Positions 31,119 through 41,011 of a stretch of DNA of 59,180 bases are shown here, piece after piece. Below the pieces are notes generated by a model. It was not told where the DNA came from and made no database searches. It was given only the letters and a program-made list of their open reading frames with translations. Position 1 is the first letter of the stretch. Each line of letters opens with the position of its first letter. Source of the DNA: W589 sp964611805 (lineage in GTDB: Bacteria; Chloroflexota; Dehalococcoidia; Dehalococcoidales; Fen-1064); assembly GCA_964611805.1 (NCBI GenBank), contig CAZTBG010000003.1, positions 1 through 59,180 of the forward strand. The letters are read 5' to 3'. The position numbers were made by a program, and so were the translations under genes.

Positions 31119-32546
31119 ATGAGGCAATCAGAATGGGTCCCAACCAGGAAACCGGGGGACAGGATATTACGCATACCCAGAGTCAGGTCCTGGCGTGTCC
31201 CAATCCCTCTGGTACCGAAGTCCCGAACCGGCGGGGTATCATCCCTGATTCTGATTTATGGTTTTGCCGGTGTAATCATACTGGGCACTCTTCTGTTGAT
31301 GCTGCCGGTCTCAACTAAAACAGGACAATCTACCTCCTTTGTGAATGCTTTCTTCACGTCTACTTCAGCGGTCTGCGTTACCGGCCTGGTGGTGGTAGAT
31401 ACTGCCGACCATTGGAGCTACTTCGGCCAGGGGGTAATTCTCAGTCTGATTCAGATAGGTGGCTTCGGCTTCATGACAAGCGCGACGCTTTTTCTGCTGA
31501 TATTCGGACGGAGAGTTGGGCTCCAGGAGCGACTGCTCATCGGGGAATCGATGGGACTGGCAAGGCCCGGGGGCCTTATTAGACTCATCAGACGAATAGC
31601 AATATTCACCATTTCTGTAGAGATTGTTGGCGCTGCCGTTTTCTATGTGGGTTTATCGATGAAAAATCCTGGGGGCATATCGCTGTGGCGGTCTGTCTTT
31701 CAATCTGTCTCGGCCTTTAATAACGCTGGCTTTGATGTGTTTGGAGGCTTCCATAGCCTGTCCGGCTATATCGGAAACCCCCTGATATTGCTGACAACAG
31801 CGGTTCTTATTATTCTTGGGGGTATTAGCTTTATGGTGTTAGCCGACCTGTTCCGAACCCGTAGACTCGGCCGACTATCTCTGGACAGCAAACTGGTCCT
31901 TTCCACTACCGCCTTTCTTCTGGTGTTCGGAACGCTAATCACACTGCTTACAGAGTTCGCCGACCCTGATACGCTTGGCGGTCTCTCTCTGCCACAAAAG
32001 GTGCTTAACGCTTTCTTTCAATCGGTTACCGCCCGAACCGCCGGCTTCAGCACAATTAACATGGCGAACCTGGCTAACTATACGCTCTTCTTCACAATGC
32101 TCCTCATGTACATCGGTGGGGCAGCTGGCTCAACTGCCGGAGGAATCAAAGTCAATATCTTCGGGATGCTGACCGCGACCATGTGGAGCACCCTGCGGGG
32201 AAGGGAAAGACCCGGAGCATTCGGCCGCGAATTCAACCCCCAACAAATATACCGAGCGCTGGTCGTGTTAATGCTCTCTATCGGCATGCTCGCAATAGTG
32301 GTCTTACTGCTTACGGTAACGGAGGGATTCCGGTTTCTTGATTTACTCTTCGAAGCCGTTTCCGCCTTTGGCACTGTCGGTCTGACCACAGGAATAATCC
32401 CCCAACTGTCAGTGGCCGGACGGCTGATTATCATCGCTACTATGTTCATTGGCCGGCTGGGACCTCTTACCCTGGCGCTGTCCCTGATTCAGCGACAAAA
32501 GCCAGCCAGTTACCGCTACCCGACAGATAACGTAAGGATTGGTTAG
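31119..32546 (+). CDS. ktrB: Ktr/Trk potassium channel subunit (TrkH family)
   Basis: A 475-residue K+ translocating subunit with four repeated M1-P-M2 units. Selectivity-filter regions are TSAVCVTGLVV, FNNAGFDVFGG, TARTAGFSTI and FGTVGLTTGI. The GSTAGGIKVN stretch in the third unit forms the gate loop. The first 45 residues are basic and cytoplasmic, so a later start is possible. Just upstream, TGGTACAAT (31087-31095) is an extended -10. It is expressed with the regulatory subunit gene 9 nt downstream. Confidence 0.93.
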   Translation: MRQSEWVPTRKPGDRILRIPRVRSWRVPIPLVPKSRTGGVSSLILIYGFAGVIILGTLLLMLPVSTKTGQSTSFVNAFFTSTSAVCVTGLVVVDTADHWSYFGQGVILSLIQIGGFGFMTSATLFLLIFGRRVGLQERLLIGESMGLARPGGLIRLIRRIAIFTISVEIVGAAVFYVGLSMKNPGGISLWRSVFQSVSAFNNAGFDVFGGFHSLSGYIGNPLILLTTAVLIILGGISFMVLADLFRTRRLGRLSLDSKLVLSTTAFLLVFGTLITLLTEFADPDTLGGLSLPQKVLNAFFQSVTARTAGFSTINMANLANYTLFFTMLLMYIGGAAGSTAGGIKVNIFGMLTATMWSTLRGRERPGAFGREFNPQQIYRALVVLMLSIGMLAIVVLLLTVTEGFRFLDLLFEAVSAFGTVGLTTGIIPQLSVAGRLIIIATMFIGRLGPLTLALSLIQRQKPASYRYPTDNVRIG

Positions 32547-32555
32547 GAGGCAGAT

Positions 32556-33236
32556 ATGAAAAAGCAGGTTGCCGTGATAGGACTGGGACGATTTGGCATA
32601 AGCGTTGCCAGTACCCTCTACGCTATGGGACATGATGTGCTGGCGGTAGACAGAAGTGAGAGCAAGATTCAGAGCATTGCGTCAGAGGTAACCCATGCCG
32701 TTCAAGCTGACGCCACAAATGAAACAATTCTCAAGGAACTGGGCCTGTCCAACTTCGAAGTGGCCATAGTGGCGATAGGCACTGACATCAAGAGCAGTGT
32801 CCTGTCTACTATCCTACTTAAAAGGCTCGGCATTCCACATGTCATTGCTAGAGCGAATGATAACCTGCATGGGAGCATCCTGGGGAAAATCGGGGCTGAC
32901 GTTGTTACCTACCCGGAACGCGAGATGGGTACCAGAATTGCACAGGGGGTAACGCTGGCAGAGGTATCTGATTATATGTCAGTCGTACCAGGATACGGTG
33001 TTGCCAAGCTCGCCGCTCAACCCTACCTCGTCGGGGAGAAACTATCCGACCTGGGCTTTGGTTACAAGGGAAAATGGGAAGTGGCCGTATTTCTGATACA
33101 GCGCGGCGATGAGGTAATTGTCACTCCAACCCCCGGCCAGAAGATTGAGGCCGGTGACATCCTGGTGCTGGCAGGCAGCAATGACAATCTAGAGAAACTG
33201 CTGGCCGAGGCTAAAAAGAATAAGAAGGAAGAGTGA
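32556..33236 (+). CDS. ktrA: Ktr/Trk regulatory subunit (RCK)
   Basis: A 226-residue peripheral protein: RCK_N Rossmann domain (VIGLGRFGISVASTL, acidic Asp in LAVDRSE, FEVAIVAIGTD) and RCK_C domain (about 135-220). It binds ATP/ADP or NAD(H) and gates the channel encoded immediately upstream. A hairpin GTGAA-GACGT-TTCAC spans its stop codon, without a U tract. Confidence 0.94.
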   Translation: MKKQVAVIGLGRFGISVASTLYAMGHDVLAVDRSESKIQSIASEVTHAVQADATNETILKELGLSNFEVAIVAIGTDIKSSVLSTILLKRLGIPHVIARANDNLHGSILGKIGADVVTYPEREMGTRIAQGVTLAEVSDYMSVVPGYGVAKLAAQPYLVGEKLSDLGFGYKGKWEVAVFLIQRGDEVIVTPTPGQKIEAGDILVLAGSNDNLEKLLAEAKKNKKEE

Positions 33237-33243
33237 AGACGTT

Positions 33244-34506
33244 TCACCCGACGGGTCTTATCGCCCGGGATTCAAACTCGAAGGTCCTCAGGTAATCGGC
33301 TACCGTCTCCTCTCTCCTTATCAGCTTCACCTGACCGTCGCGGCACAGCAGGAGCTCCTTGGGACGCAGCCGACCATTATAGTTGAATCCCATTGCGTAG
33401 CCATGTGCCCCGGTATCATGAATAAGCAGGATGTCGCCATCCTCTACTTTCGGCAGGGGCCGTCCGATGGCGAATTTATCATTATTCTCGCACAACGAGC
33501 CGGAAACATCGACCGTCTCTACCGGCCTGTCTTCACCATTAAGCACTGTAATGTGATGATAGGCCCCGTATAACGCCGGCCGCATAAGCGACGACATGCA
33601 GGCATCAACACCGACATACTCACGGTATTTTGACATTCTGTTTGTTACCGACACAACCAGCACCCCGTGAGGTCCGGTTATAGCCCGACCCGACTCCATG
33701 TAAAAGCTGGGGACATAGCCGGCCCTTTTTTTTAATTGTTCAAGCAGGCCTTTGGATTCATTAGCAAAGGCAGCCATGTTAAAAGGCCTATCAGCCGGTT
33801 CGTAGGGAATACCTATGCCACCCCCAACATTGATAAACTGGAAGGTAATACCTAGCTGCCCGGAAACCATTTCAATCACTTCGATGAGCATTTTTACAGT
33901 CTCGACCATGTACCGATAGTCCAGCTGGTTGGAGCATATCATAGTATGCAGACCAAAACTCTTTACCCCTCTCCCCATTGCCTTCCGGTAGGCTTCAACA
34001 ATCTGCTCATGAGGTACGCCATATTTCGATTCAACCGGGTTGCCAATCATTCTATTTCCGGTACGCCTTGAACCGGGGTTATATCTGAAGCAAATCAGTT
34101 CAGGGAACACAGGTACTTTCTCGATAAGAGTGATATCATCGAGGTTCAATATACACCCACCATCCTCAGCCGCCACCTTGAACTCCTCGAGAGTTGTGTT
34201 GTTGGAAGTAAACATGATATCCGCGCCAGAGGCGCCGATATCACGGCTCATTATGAGCTCCGGGATAGAACTACAGTCAAACCCGAAGCCCAGTCTTTGC
34301 ATAATCTTTAATATTTCAAGATTGGGGGTGGCTTTAACAGCAAAGTATTCCCTGAAACCATAGACTTCTCTGAAAGTCTTTTTTAAGAGCTCGCCGGTAT
34401 CTATGATGCCCTCTTCATCATAAATATGAAAGGGGGTACCAAATTCCCTTACTACTTCAGGCAAAATCGGGTGTAACCGCTGCTCGAACGCACGCGACAT
34501 GGGCAT
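33244..34506 (-). CDS. lysA: Diaminopimelate decarboxylase-like PLP enzyme
   Basis: A 420-residue fold-type III decarboxylase. The PLP lysine is in YFAVKATPN, then DCSSIPEL, the His in LHTMICSNQLD, the glycine loop GGGIGIP, ESGRAITG and the catalytic-cysteine segment SGSLCENND. It most probably removes the D-carboxylate of meso-diaminopimelate to give lysine. The branch also includes ornithine/arginine-type and carboxynorspermidine decarboxylases, so substrate choice is likely but not certain. Convergent with ktrA, 7 nt apart. Confidence 0.88.
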   Translation of the reverse strand: MPMSRAFEQRLHPILPEVVREFGTPFHIYDEEGIIDTGELLKKTFREVYGFREYFAVKATPNLEILKIMQRLGFGFDCSSIPELIMSRDIGASGADIMFTSNNTTLEEFKVAAEDGGCILNLDDITLIEKVPVFPELICFRYNPGSRRTGNRMIGNPVESKYGVPHEQIVEAYRKAMGRGVKSFGLHTMICSNQLDYRYMVETVKMLIEVIEMVSGQLGITFQFINVGGGIGIPYEPADRPFNMAAFANESKGLLEQLKKRAGYVPSFYMESGRAITGPHGVLVVSVTNRMSKYREYVGVDACMSSLMRPALYGAYHHITVLNGEDRPVETVDVSGSLCENNDKFAIGRPLPKVEDGDILLIHDTGAHGYAMGFNYNGRLRPKELLLCRDGQVKLIRREETVADYLRTFEFESRAIRPVG

Positions 34507-34545
34507 GAGTCTGTTCCTTTTATTGACCTTATTTTCTCAATGGCC

Positions 34546-35349
34546 TCACTGTCCGGTGAACTTTGGTGGGCGGCGCTCCCGAAACGAAGCCCCAGATTCC
34601 TGCATATCATGCGGTGCTCTACGGGCTTGAGTAAGACCCCAGTGTTCGTTCACCAGTTGTTGTTCAAAGGCAGATTCCACGCTCTGTTGCAGGACGCGTC
34701 GCGTTGACTGCATGGCCACCGGCGGCCAGAATGCGATTTGATTAGCCAGTTCTATCGCCTCGTCAATGAGCCTGTCAGCGGGTACCAGGCGGTCAAGCAA
34801 GCCGATGCGGTAGGCTTCATCGGCCTCCACAAAACGGCTGGTATAGATTAAATCGCAGGCACGGCTGTAGCCCACAATGCGGGGAAGGAAAAATGACATG
34901 CCGGTGTCAGGACTCAGGCTGCGTTCAATGAACACCACTTTGAAGCGCGAATTTTCCGTACCGATACGCATATCACAGGCCAGGGCTACCGACATGCCAG
35001 CACCAGCAGCTACACCATTCACAGCAGCGATGGCTGGCTTATCCAGTGTACGGTAGACCGCCGTGGACAGCCTGCCCACCCAGCCATAGACATCCAGACG
35101 CTCCTGCCGTGGGGGTTGCTCATCGCTAGTGGGTGGTCGGGCACCGCTTAAATCAACCCCGGAACTGAACCCACGCCCGGCGCCGGTTAATATCACGGCC
35201 CAGACATCATCGTCATTGCGTATCTCCTGGCAGGCCTCTATTATGCAGTCCTGAAGCTCTTTGTTTAAGGCATTTAATTTCTCCGGCCTGTTCATGGTTA
35301 ATATCGCTACCCGTTCCCGCCGCTCTATGAGTAAAGGACTCTCAGACAT
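34546..35349 (-). CDS. Enoyl-CoA hydratase/isomerase family protein
   Basis: A 267-residue crotonase: LTMNRPEKLNAL, the first oxyanion segment GAGRGFSSGVDL, the second AVNGVAAGAGMSVAL and ERSLSPDTGMSFFLPRIVGY. One of the two glutamates of hydratases is replaced (SLSPDTG region has Asp), so an isomerase or other crotonase reaction is possible. It follows the esterase operon on the same strand after 133 nt containing a stem-loop. Confidence 0.9.
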   Translation of the reverse strand: MSESPLLIERRERVAILTMNRPEKLNALNKELQDCIIEACQEIRNDDDVWAVILTGAGRGFSSGVDLSGARPPTSDEQPPRQERLDVYGWVGRLSTAVYRTLDKPAIAAVNGVAAGAGMSVALACDMRIGTENSRFKVVFIERSLSPDTGMSFFLPRIVGYSRACDLIYTSRFVEADEAYRIGLLDRLVPADRLIDEAIELANQIAFWPPVAMQSTRRVLQQSVESAFEQQLVNEHWGLTQARRAPHDMQESGASFRERRPPKFTGQ

Positions 35350-35425
35350 TTTTCACTCCTCAGTTGTTTTTTATCACAATGCTGAAATTAGTTGCAGTAA
35401 TTAGCTGCCGCTATCACAACAACAT

Positions 35426-35462
35426 AGAGGGGGTGAGTAAACAGGTAACTTCCACCCCCTCT
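35426..35462 (-). terminator. Stem-loop after the esterase operon
   Basis: A 10-bp stem (AGAGGGGGTG with CACCCCCTCT) and 17-nt loop between the first esterase and the enoyl-CoA hydratase gene. No U tract follows on the minus strand, so it may only slow or partly end transcription. Confidence 0.45.
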
Positions 35463-35482
35463 GACACTGTTACCACCACGAG

Positions 35483-37039
35483 TTACCGACGCAGCTCTAC
35501 ACCCTCCCAGGCATCGAGCTCTTCGCGGTGCGGGTCAACCTCCAGTTTACAAGGGACATCGAAGAGCATCGTGGCGCGGTTGTCAGCGGTATATGGCTCC
35601 CATTTCGGGATTCCCGGATGATTGGGGTCTCCGCTGCGCGCGAAGGCGGCCCAGGCATCTCTCATCTGCGCAGCTAGCTCATGCTTATCAGGACGGTCAC
35701 CGGCCATGCCCACATCGTCGGTAATATCAAACACGAACGGAATCTCAAGGCCGTGGCCTGCCTTGAAAAGGCCACCAAGAAAATCGGACTGCCAGGTAAA
35801 CAGGTACATATAGACCGGAGCCGGACCACCGGCTGCCTTGCGCTCGGCGAGCTGTACTGCTCGAAGCCGCATTGGCTCACTCGCAATCCCAATTAGCAGG
35901 TCCCAGGGCGTAGCCTCAGGCCGAGCCTTCTTATAAATACTGATTACACTGTCCCGCTTGTCACCAAGCAGAGACGTCAGACGCTGGCTCAGCTCTTCCT
36001 CGGTAAGGCGGCGGCGCCTGGGGTCGGCAGCCAGAAAAGTGGCATTCTCGTCCAGGTTGGTGCCGACTATAACCGGTACATCCGCCGCCGTTGGTGCCGC
36101 CACGGGGTCAAACGGATGTGCAGGATAATAATTACCCTCTACCACAGGCGAGAACCGCATGATGGCACCTCTGGGTGTGCCCATAATACCGGTGTCGGGC
36201 CGCTCTGGCAAATGGTCCAGGGCTTCCAAGAGCTGCTGTGCCGGTATTTGCTGCAGCTTCTCGATTTCGTTTACCTTGATATTCAAGCAGGCCAGCAGAC
36301 GTTCGGCCAGGTCCGAGGCCTCTTTGGCGTCGACACCCCGTATTCCGGGGCCACTTTGAATAGCAGCACTGTGGAAAAGACTCTTTGCCGCGGGTAAGGC
36401 CAGCATTGTGCTGACCTTGGCTCCGCCACCTGACTCGCCAAAAATCATCACCCGGCCGGGGTCACCGCCGAACGTCTCGATGTTATTCCTGACCCATTCA
36501 AGGGCCAGCACCATGTCCAGTGCTCCGGCCACACCCGAACCGGCATACTCCTTACCGACGATGTCCGCCAGGTGCAGGTAGCCGAATACGTTCAGGCGGT
36601 GGTTTATGGTGACCACAACCACATTGCCACGTTTAGCGAGGTTGGCACCGTTATATTGAGTCTCTGAACCGGCACCCTGAGCAAAACCCCGACCATGCAG
36701 CCACACCATCACCGGACGCTTACCGCCATCCTTTACAGCCGGCGTCCAGACGTTCAACACCAGGCAGTTTTCACTCTGAGGGAGCAATATGGTATGCCCT
36801 TCGGTGCGGGTAATTGACCAAAGCCGGGCCTCATCTACCAGGGACCCCGTCTGCGGACAGATTGGCCCGAAGGAGCCAGCATACCGTACACCCGCCCACG
36901 GCTCGACTGGAACAGGTGGCAGGAAACGACGTTTGCCACCAGTCGGGGCGCCATAAGGGACGCCTTTAAAGGTGTAGACATCTCGCTCCATTATGCCAGC
37001 AATATTCCCCCCGGTTGTTTCAACAATTGTCACATCCAT
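35483..37039 (-). CDS. Type-B carboxylesterase, tandem paralogue 1
   Basis: A 518-residue alpha/beta-hydrolase of the para-nitrobenzyl esterase/cholinesterase family, without signal peptide and so cytoplasmic. Nucleophile elbow GESGGG, acid in GTNLDENATF, His in GHGLEIPFVF. The oxyanion motif is HGRGF instead of HGGGF, and the alanine after the nucleophile serine is Gly. ATG 37039 aligns with the start of the next paralogue (MDVTIVETTGGN). Nearly the same as paralogue 2 in long stretches, so a recent duplication. It is the last of three esterases behind the CoA-transferase genes. Natural ester unknown. Confidence 0.92.
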   Translation of the reverse strand: MDVTIVETTGGNIAGIMERDVYTFKGVPYGAPTGGKRRFLPPVPVEPWAGVRYAGSFGPICPQTGSLVDEARLWSITRTEGHTILLPQSENCLVLNVWTPAVKDGGKRPVMVWLHGRGFAQGAGSETQYNGANLAKRGNVVVVTINHRLNVFGYLHLADIVGKEYAGSGVAGALDMVLALEWVRNNIETFGGDPGRVMIFGESGGGAKVSTMLALPAAKSLFHSAAIQSGPGIRGVDAKEASDLAERLLACLNIKVNEIEKLQQIPAQQLLEALDHLPERPDTGIMGTPRGAIMRFSPVVEGNYYPAHPFDPVAAPTAADVPVIVGTNLDENATFLAADPRRRRLTEEELSQRLTSLLGDKRDSVISIYKKARPEATPWDLLIGIASEPMRLRAVQLAERKAAGGPAPVYMYLFTWQSDFLGGLFKAGHGLEIPFVFDITDDVGMAGDRPDKHELAAQMRDAWAAFARSGDPNHPGIPKWEPYTADNRATMLFDVPCKLEVDPHREELDAWEGVELRR

Positions 37040-37147
37040 TTCTCGTTCCTTTCTCTTGTCCCACAGCAATATTTCATATCACGACCATTGTCTGCCCTTT
37101 GCTCAGATTTTGTCAAGGTAATCTCTGGAGAAATCAAATTACCTGGA

Positions 37148-38698
37148 CTAGGGTATCACCTCCATGCCTTTCCAGGCATCGAGCTCCTCGCGAGCCGGGT
37201 CTATCTCGAGCCGACACGGCACATCCAGGAGTATCGTGGCACGGTTGTCGATAGTATAAGGCTCCCATTTCGGTATCCCCGGATGGCTGGGGTCTCCGTT
37301 GCGCGCGAAGGCAGCCCATGCCCCACTAACAGCTGCCGCCAGCTCCTGTTTATCAGGACGGTCACCAGTCATACCTACATCATCAGTAACATCAAACGCG
37401 AAGGGAATCTCAAGACCATGACCTGCCTTGAAAAGACCTCCGAGGAAATCGGACTGCCAGGTAAAAAGGTACATGTAGACCGGAGCAGGACCACCAGCCA
37501 GCTTACGTTCTACCATATTGATACAACCTATCCGCCTGTCTTCACTGGTAATACCAATTAAAAGGTCCCATGGTGTATCGTTGGGTCTAGTTCTCTTGTA
37601 GACGCTGAGTATACTCTCCGCTTTGTCACCGAGCAAGGTTGCCAGACGCTGGTTTAGTTCTTCCTCGGTAAGCCGACGGCGACGGGGGTCGCGAGCCAGG
37701 AAGGTGGCAGCCTCATCACGATTGGTACCAATCATAAGTGCCACATCGGCCGCTGTCGGTGCCGCCACGGGGTCAAACGGATTAGCCGGCAGATAATTAC
37801 CGTCCACCACCGGGGCCAGACTCATAATAGCTCTGCTGACCATCACACTCTCAGGTGCATCCGACACAGTCGTACCCATAGTTTCCAGTAGCTGCTGCGC
37901 TGGTAGCTCCTGTAGCTTTTCTATTTCATTTTTCTTGACGTTTAACTTCGCCAGAAAACGTTCGGCCACTTCCGTGGCATCTTTAGGATTCCTGCCCCGC
38001 AACCCTGGACTACTCTGGACAATACCCTTATGAAACAGCCCCTTCGCCAATGGCATAGCCATCATAACGCTGACTTTCCTGCCACCACCGGACTCCCCGA
38101 AGATAGTCACGTTGTCGGGGTCACCACCGAATGTCTCAATGTTGTCCCGCACCCATTCAAGGGCTAACACGGCATCCAGCATTCCATTGATGCCCGAAGC
38201 AGCATATTCCTCCCCGGCGATTTCTTTTAGATACAGGTAACCAAATAGATTCAGGCGGTGGTTAATCGTAACGACAACGACATCGCCACGTTTGGCGAGG
38301 TTGGCGCCATTATATTGTGTCTCCGAGCCAGCCCCCTGCGCGAAACCTCTACCGTGCAGCCACACCATCACAGGACGCTTGCCGCCATCCTTTACACCCG
38401 GGGTCCATACGTTCAGCACCAGGCAGTTTTCGCTTTGAGGGAGTAAAATGGTATGTCCTTCAGTGCGGGTGATAGAGTAAAGCCGGGATTCGTCGACCAG
38501 TGACCCTGTCTGTGGGCAGATTGGTCCATAGGCACCGGCGTAGCGTACCCCTGCCCATGGCTCAACCGGGAGAGGTGGCAGGAATCGACGTTTGCCGCCG
38601 GTTGGAGCGCCATAAGGCACGCCCTTGAAGGCATAAACGCCCCGCTCCATTATGCCAGCAATGTTTCCCGCAGTTGTTTCGACAACTGTCACATCCAT
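37148..38698 (-). CDS. Type-B carboxylesterase, tandem paralogue 2
   Basis: A 516-residue cytoplasmic esterase, closest to paralogue 1. Catalytic parts: GESGGGRKVS (nucleophile Ser), GTNRDEAATF and GHGLEIPFAF. It shares the HGRGF oxyanion motif. The middle region (about 250-290, facing the acyl pocket) differs most from the others, consistent with different acyl or alcohol preference. It is 108 nt upstream of paralogue 1 and 39 nt downstream of paralogue 3. Confidence 0.92.
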   Translation of the reverse strand: MDVTVVETTAGNIAGIMERGVYAFKGVPYGAPTGGKRRFLPPLPVEPWAGVRYAGAYGPICPQTGSLVDESRLYSITRTEGHTILLPQSENCLVLNVWTPGVKDGGKRPVMVWLHGRGFAQGAGSETQYNGANLAKRGDVVVVTINHRLNLFGYLYLKEIAGEEYAASGINGMLDAVLALEWVRDNIETFGGDPDNVTIFGESGGGRKVSVMMAMPLAKGLFHKGIVQSSPGLRGRNPKDATEVAERFLAKLNVKKNEIEKLQELPAQQLLETMGTTVSDAPESVMVSRAIMSLAPVVDGNYLPANPFDPVAAPTAADVALMIGTNRDEAATFLARDPRRRRLTEEELNQRLATLLGDKAESILSVYKRTRPNDTPWDLLIGITSEDRRIGCINMVERKLAGGPAPVYMYLFTWQSDFLGGLFKAGHGLEIPFAFDVTDDVGMTGDRPDKQELAAAVSGAWAAFARNGDPSHPGIPKWEPYTIDNRATILLDVPCRLEIDPAREELDAWKGMEVIP

Positions 38699-38737
38699 CG
38701 TCTATTACTCCTTTAATATATCTATTACTCTTACCAG

Positions 38738-40294
38738 CTATCTTCGTAATGGTATTCCTTCCCAGGCATCAAGCTCCTCACGGTACGGGTCAACCTCAAT
38801 TCGACACGGGACATCTAATATCATCGTTGAACGATTCTCGGTGCTGTAGGGTTCCCACTTAGGAATTCCCGGGTGATTCGGATTTCCGCTACGGGCAAAG
38901 GCGACCCATGCCTCGCTTACTGACTCAACTAGCTCATACTTATCGGGACGGCCGCCAGTAATGTCCACATCATCTACATTGTCAAATACGAACGGTATCT
39001 CGAGAACATGGCATGCCCTGAAGAGGTCACCAAGGAAATCGGTCTCCCAGGTAAACAGGTACATATAGACGGGAGCCTGGCCACCAGCCGCCTTGCGCTC
39101 AGCGAGAGCAATGGATGCCCTGCGGGTTCCCTCGCTCGTAATCCTGACAAGATGGTCCCACGGAGTAGCCTCGGGTCGCGTCCTCTTATAGGTACTAATT
39201 ACCTTTTCCAGTTTATCACCGAGCAGTGGCGTCAGGCGCTCACGCAGCTCTTCCTCCGTGAGTCGGCGGCGCCTGGGGTCGGCGGCCAGGAAGGTGGCAT
39301 TTTCATCCCGGTTTGTACCGACTATTACCGGAACATCCGCAGCGGTTGGCGCCGCTACAGGGTCGAACGGGTGGTTGGGGTAGTACTTACCATCCACCAT
39401 CGGCGCTAACCGCCTGGTAAGCCCTCCGGGGTCACCCATACCCAGGCCTGACCGCGCCGGTATCAGCTTTCTTACAGCATCTTGTACCTGCTGCATCGGT
39501 AGTTCCTGGAGCTTGTTGACTTCATTTGCCTTAATGTCTAGCTCCGCCAGCAGACGCTCGGTGAACGCTGTAGCATCTTTGGCTTCCACACCACGCAGTC
39601 CCGGGCCACTCTCAATAATAGCGTGGTGAAAAAGACCCTTTGCCGAAGGCAAAGCCAGCAGCGTGCTGACCTTACTGCCGCCGCCGGACTCGCCAAAGAT
39701 GGTTACATTGCCGGGGTCACCACCGAAGGCTTCGACGTTGTCCCGTACCCACTCGAGAGCGAGTACTGCATCCAGCATTCCGGCAACGCCCGAGCCAGCA
39801 AACTCGTCACCGGCAATATCTGCCAGGTACAAGTAGCCGAAGACATTTAGCCGGTGGTTAATGGTAATCACAACCAGATTACCACGTCTGGCAAGATTGG
39901 CGCCGTTATACATTGTCTCCGAGCCCGCACCGGAGTCATAGCCCCGACCATGCAGCCACAGCATGACCGGGCGTCTGCCTCCGTCGCCGATACCGGGTGT
40001 CCATATGTTCAATACCAGGCAGTCTTCACTCTGAGGAAGGTGTCTCTTTAGCCCCATGATGCGTTCGTCACCTGCCGCCTGAGTACAATCGACAAGTGCA
40101 CCCGATTGCGGGCTGATTGGCCCGTAATCGGTGCAGTAACGTACCTTTGCCCACGGTTCGACCGGGAGCGGTGGCAGGAAGCGACGTTTACCACCTGTTG
40201 GGGCACCGTATGGTACTCCTTTAAAGGTGAACACCCTTCGCTCCATTGTGCCTCTTATTTTTCCAGTGGTTGTTTCGACGGTAATCTCACTCAT
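38738..40294 (-). CDS. Type-B carboxylesterase, tandem paralogue 3
   Basis: A 518-residue cytoplasmic esterase, the most divergent of the three: HGRGY oxyanion motif, GESGGGSKVS nucleophile elbow, GTNRDENATF acid region and a His region CHVLEIPFVF, where the usual Gly after His is Val. Start ATG 40294 (AAAGGA upstream). It follows the CoA-transferase B gene after 39 nt, so esterase and CoA-transferase are almost certainly co-expressed, suggesting ester cleavage followed by CoA activation of the acid. Confidence 0.92.
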   Translation of the reverse strand: MSEITVETTTGKIRGTMERRVFTFKGVPYGAPTGGKRRFLPPLPVEPWAKVRYCTDYGPISPQSGALVDCTQAAGDERIMGLKRHLPQSEDCLVLNIWTPGIGDGGRRPVMLWLHGRGYDSGAGSETMYNGANLARRGNLVVITINHRLNVFGYLYLADIAGDEFAGSGVAGMLDAVLALEWVRDNVEAFGGDPGNVTIFGESGGGSKVSTLLALPSAKGLFHHAIIESGPGLRGVEAKDATAFTERLLAELDIKANEVNKLQELPMQQVQDAVRKLIPARSGLGMGDPGGLTRRLAPMVDGKYYPNHPFDPVAAPTAADVPVIVGTNRDENATFLAADPRRRRLTEEELRERLTPLLGDKLEKVISTYKRTRPEATPWDHLVRITSEGTRRASIALAERKAAGGQAPVYMYLFTWETDFLGDLFRACHVLEIPFVFDNVDDVDITGGRPDKYELVESVSEAWVAFARSGNPNHPGIPKWEPYSTENRSTMILDVPCRIEVDPYREELDAWEGIPLRR

Positions 40295-40333
40295 TTCTCT
40301 GTCCTTTCTACTGGCATCAGAATTCATCTCACT

Positions 40334-41011
40334 CTAGAACTCCATCTCGTGTACATCAGGGGCTATGCTCAAATTGGCTTCGGTCTGCTCCTGAATTTCT
40401 TTCGGCGTCCAACCTGGCGCAACCTCCCTGAGCACCAGCCCGTTGCTGACTACCTCTATCACAGCCATGTCAGTTACTATCAGGTTGACACGACCTTTGA
40501 TGGTAAGCGGCATCGTCAGTTCACGGACAATCTTGGGGCTACCATCTTTGGAGCAGTGAGTCATGGTAATGATGAGTCGCCTGGCTCCCCAGGTAAGGTC
40601 CATGGAGCCGCCAATCTTGGCAGCTATATTTTCCTCGCTAAGGCTGTGTATTGCCGCATCGCCCTGCTCAGATACCTGCAGGCCTCCAAGGATACTAATC
40701 AGCCGTCCGCTCCTTATCATGGCAAATGAAGTCAGCATGTCGAAGAAGGACATTCCCGGCGCATAACTCAGATATCTCATGCCGGCATCTACGACATCCC
40801 AGTCTATCTGCTCTATATGCTGTTCTATATTTTCGCTGTCGTATGGTGGCCCATGGCCCAATACCCCATTCTCGCTCTGTAACATCACACCTTCAGGAGC
40901 GTAGTTTGCACAGTTCAGGGGGACGCCAATCCCGAGGTTGCAGTAATCGCCTGGCGCCAGTTCTCTGGCAGCCCTCATTGCCACCAGTTCCTCTGTCAGC
41001 TTTTCTTTCAT
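40334..41011 (-). CDS. CoA-transferase family I, subunit B
   Basis: A 225-residue beta subunit of a 3-oxoacid/glutaconate-type CoA-transferase. The catalytic glutamate is in LQSENGVLGHG, preceded by NLGIGVPLNCANYAPEG. It moves CoA between acids, forming a gamma-glutamyl-CoA thioester intermediate. Its start overlaps the stop of subunit A by 4 nt (ATGA). The acceptor acid could come from the three downstream esterases. The substrate is not predictable. Confidence 0.92.
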   Translation of the reverse strand: MKEKLTEELVAMRAARELAPGDYCNLGIGVPLNCANYAPEGVMLQSENGVLGHGPPYDSENIEQHIEQIDWDVVDAGMRYLSYAPGMSFFDMLTSFAMIRSGRLISILGGLQVSEQGDAAIHSLSEENIAAKIGGSMDLTWGARRLIITMTHCSKDGSPKIVRELTMPLTIKGRVNLIVTDMAVIEVVSNGLVLREVAPGWTPKEIQEQTEANLSIAPDVHEMEF

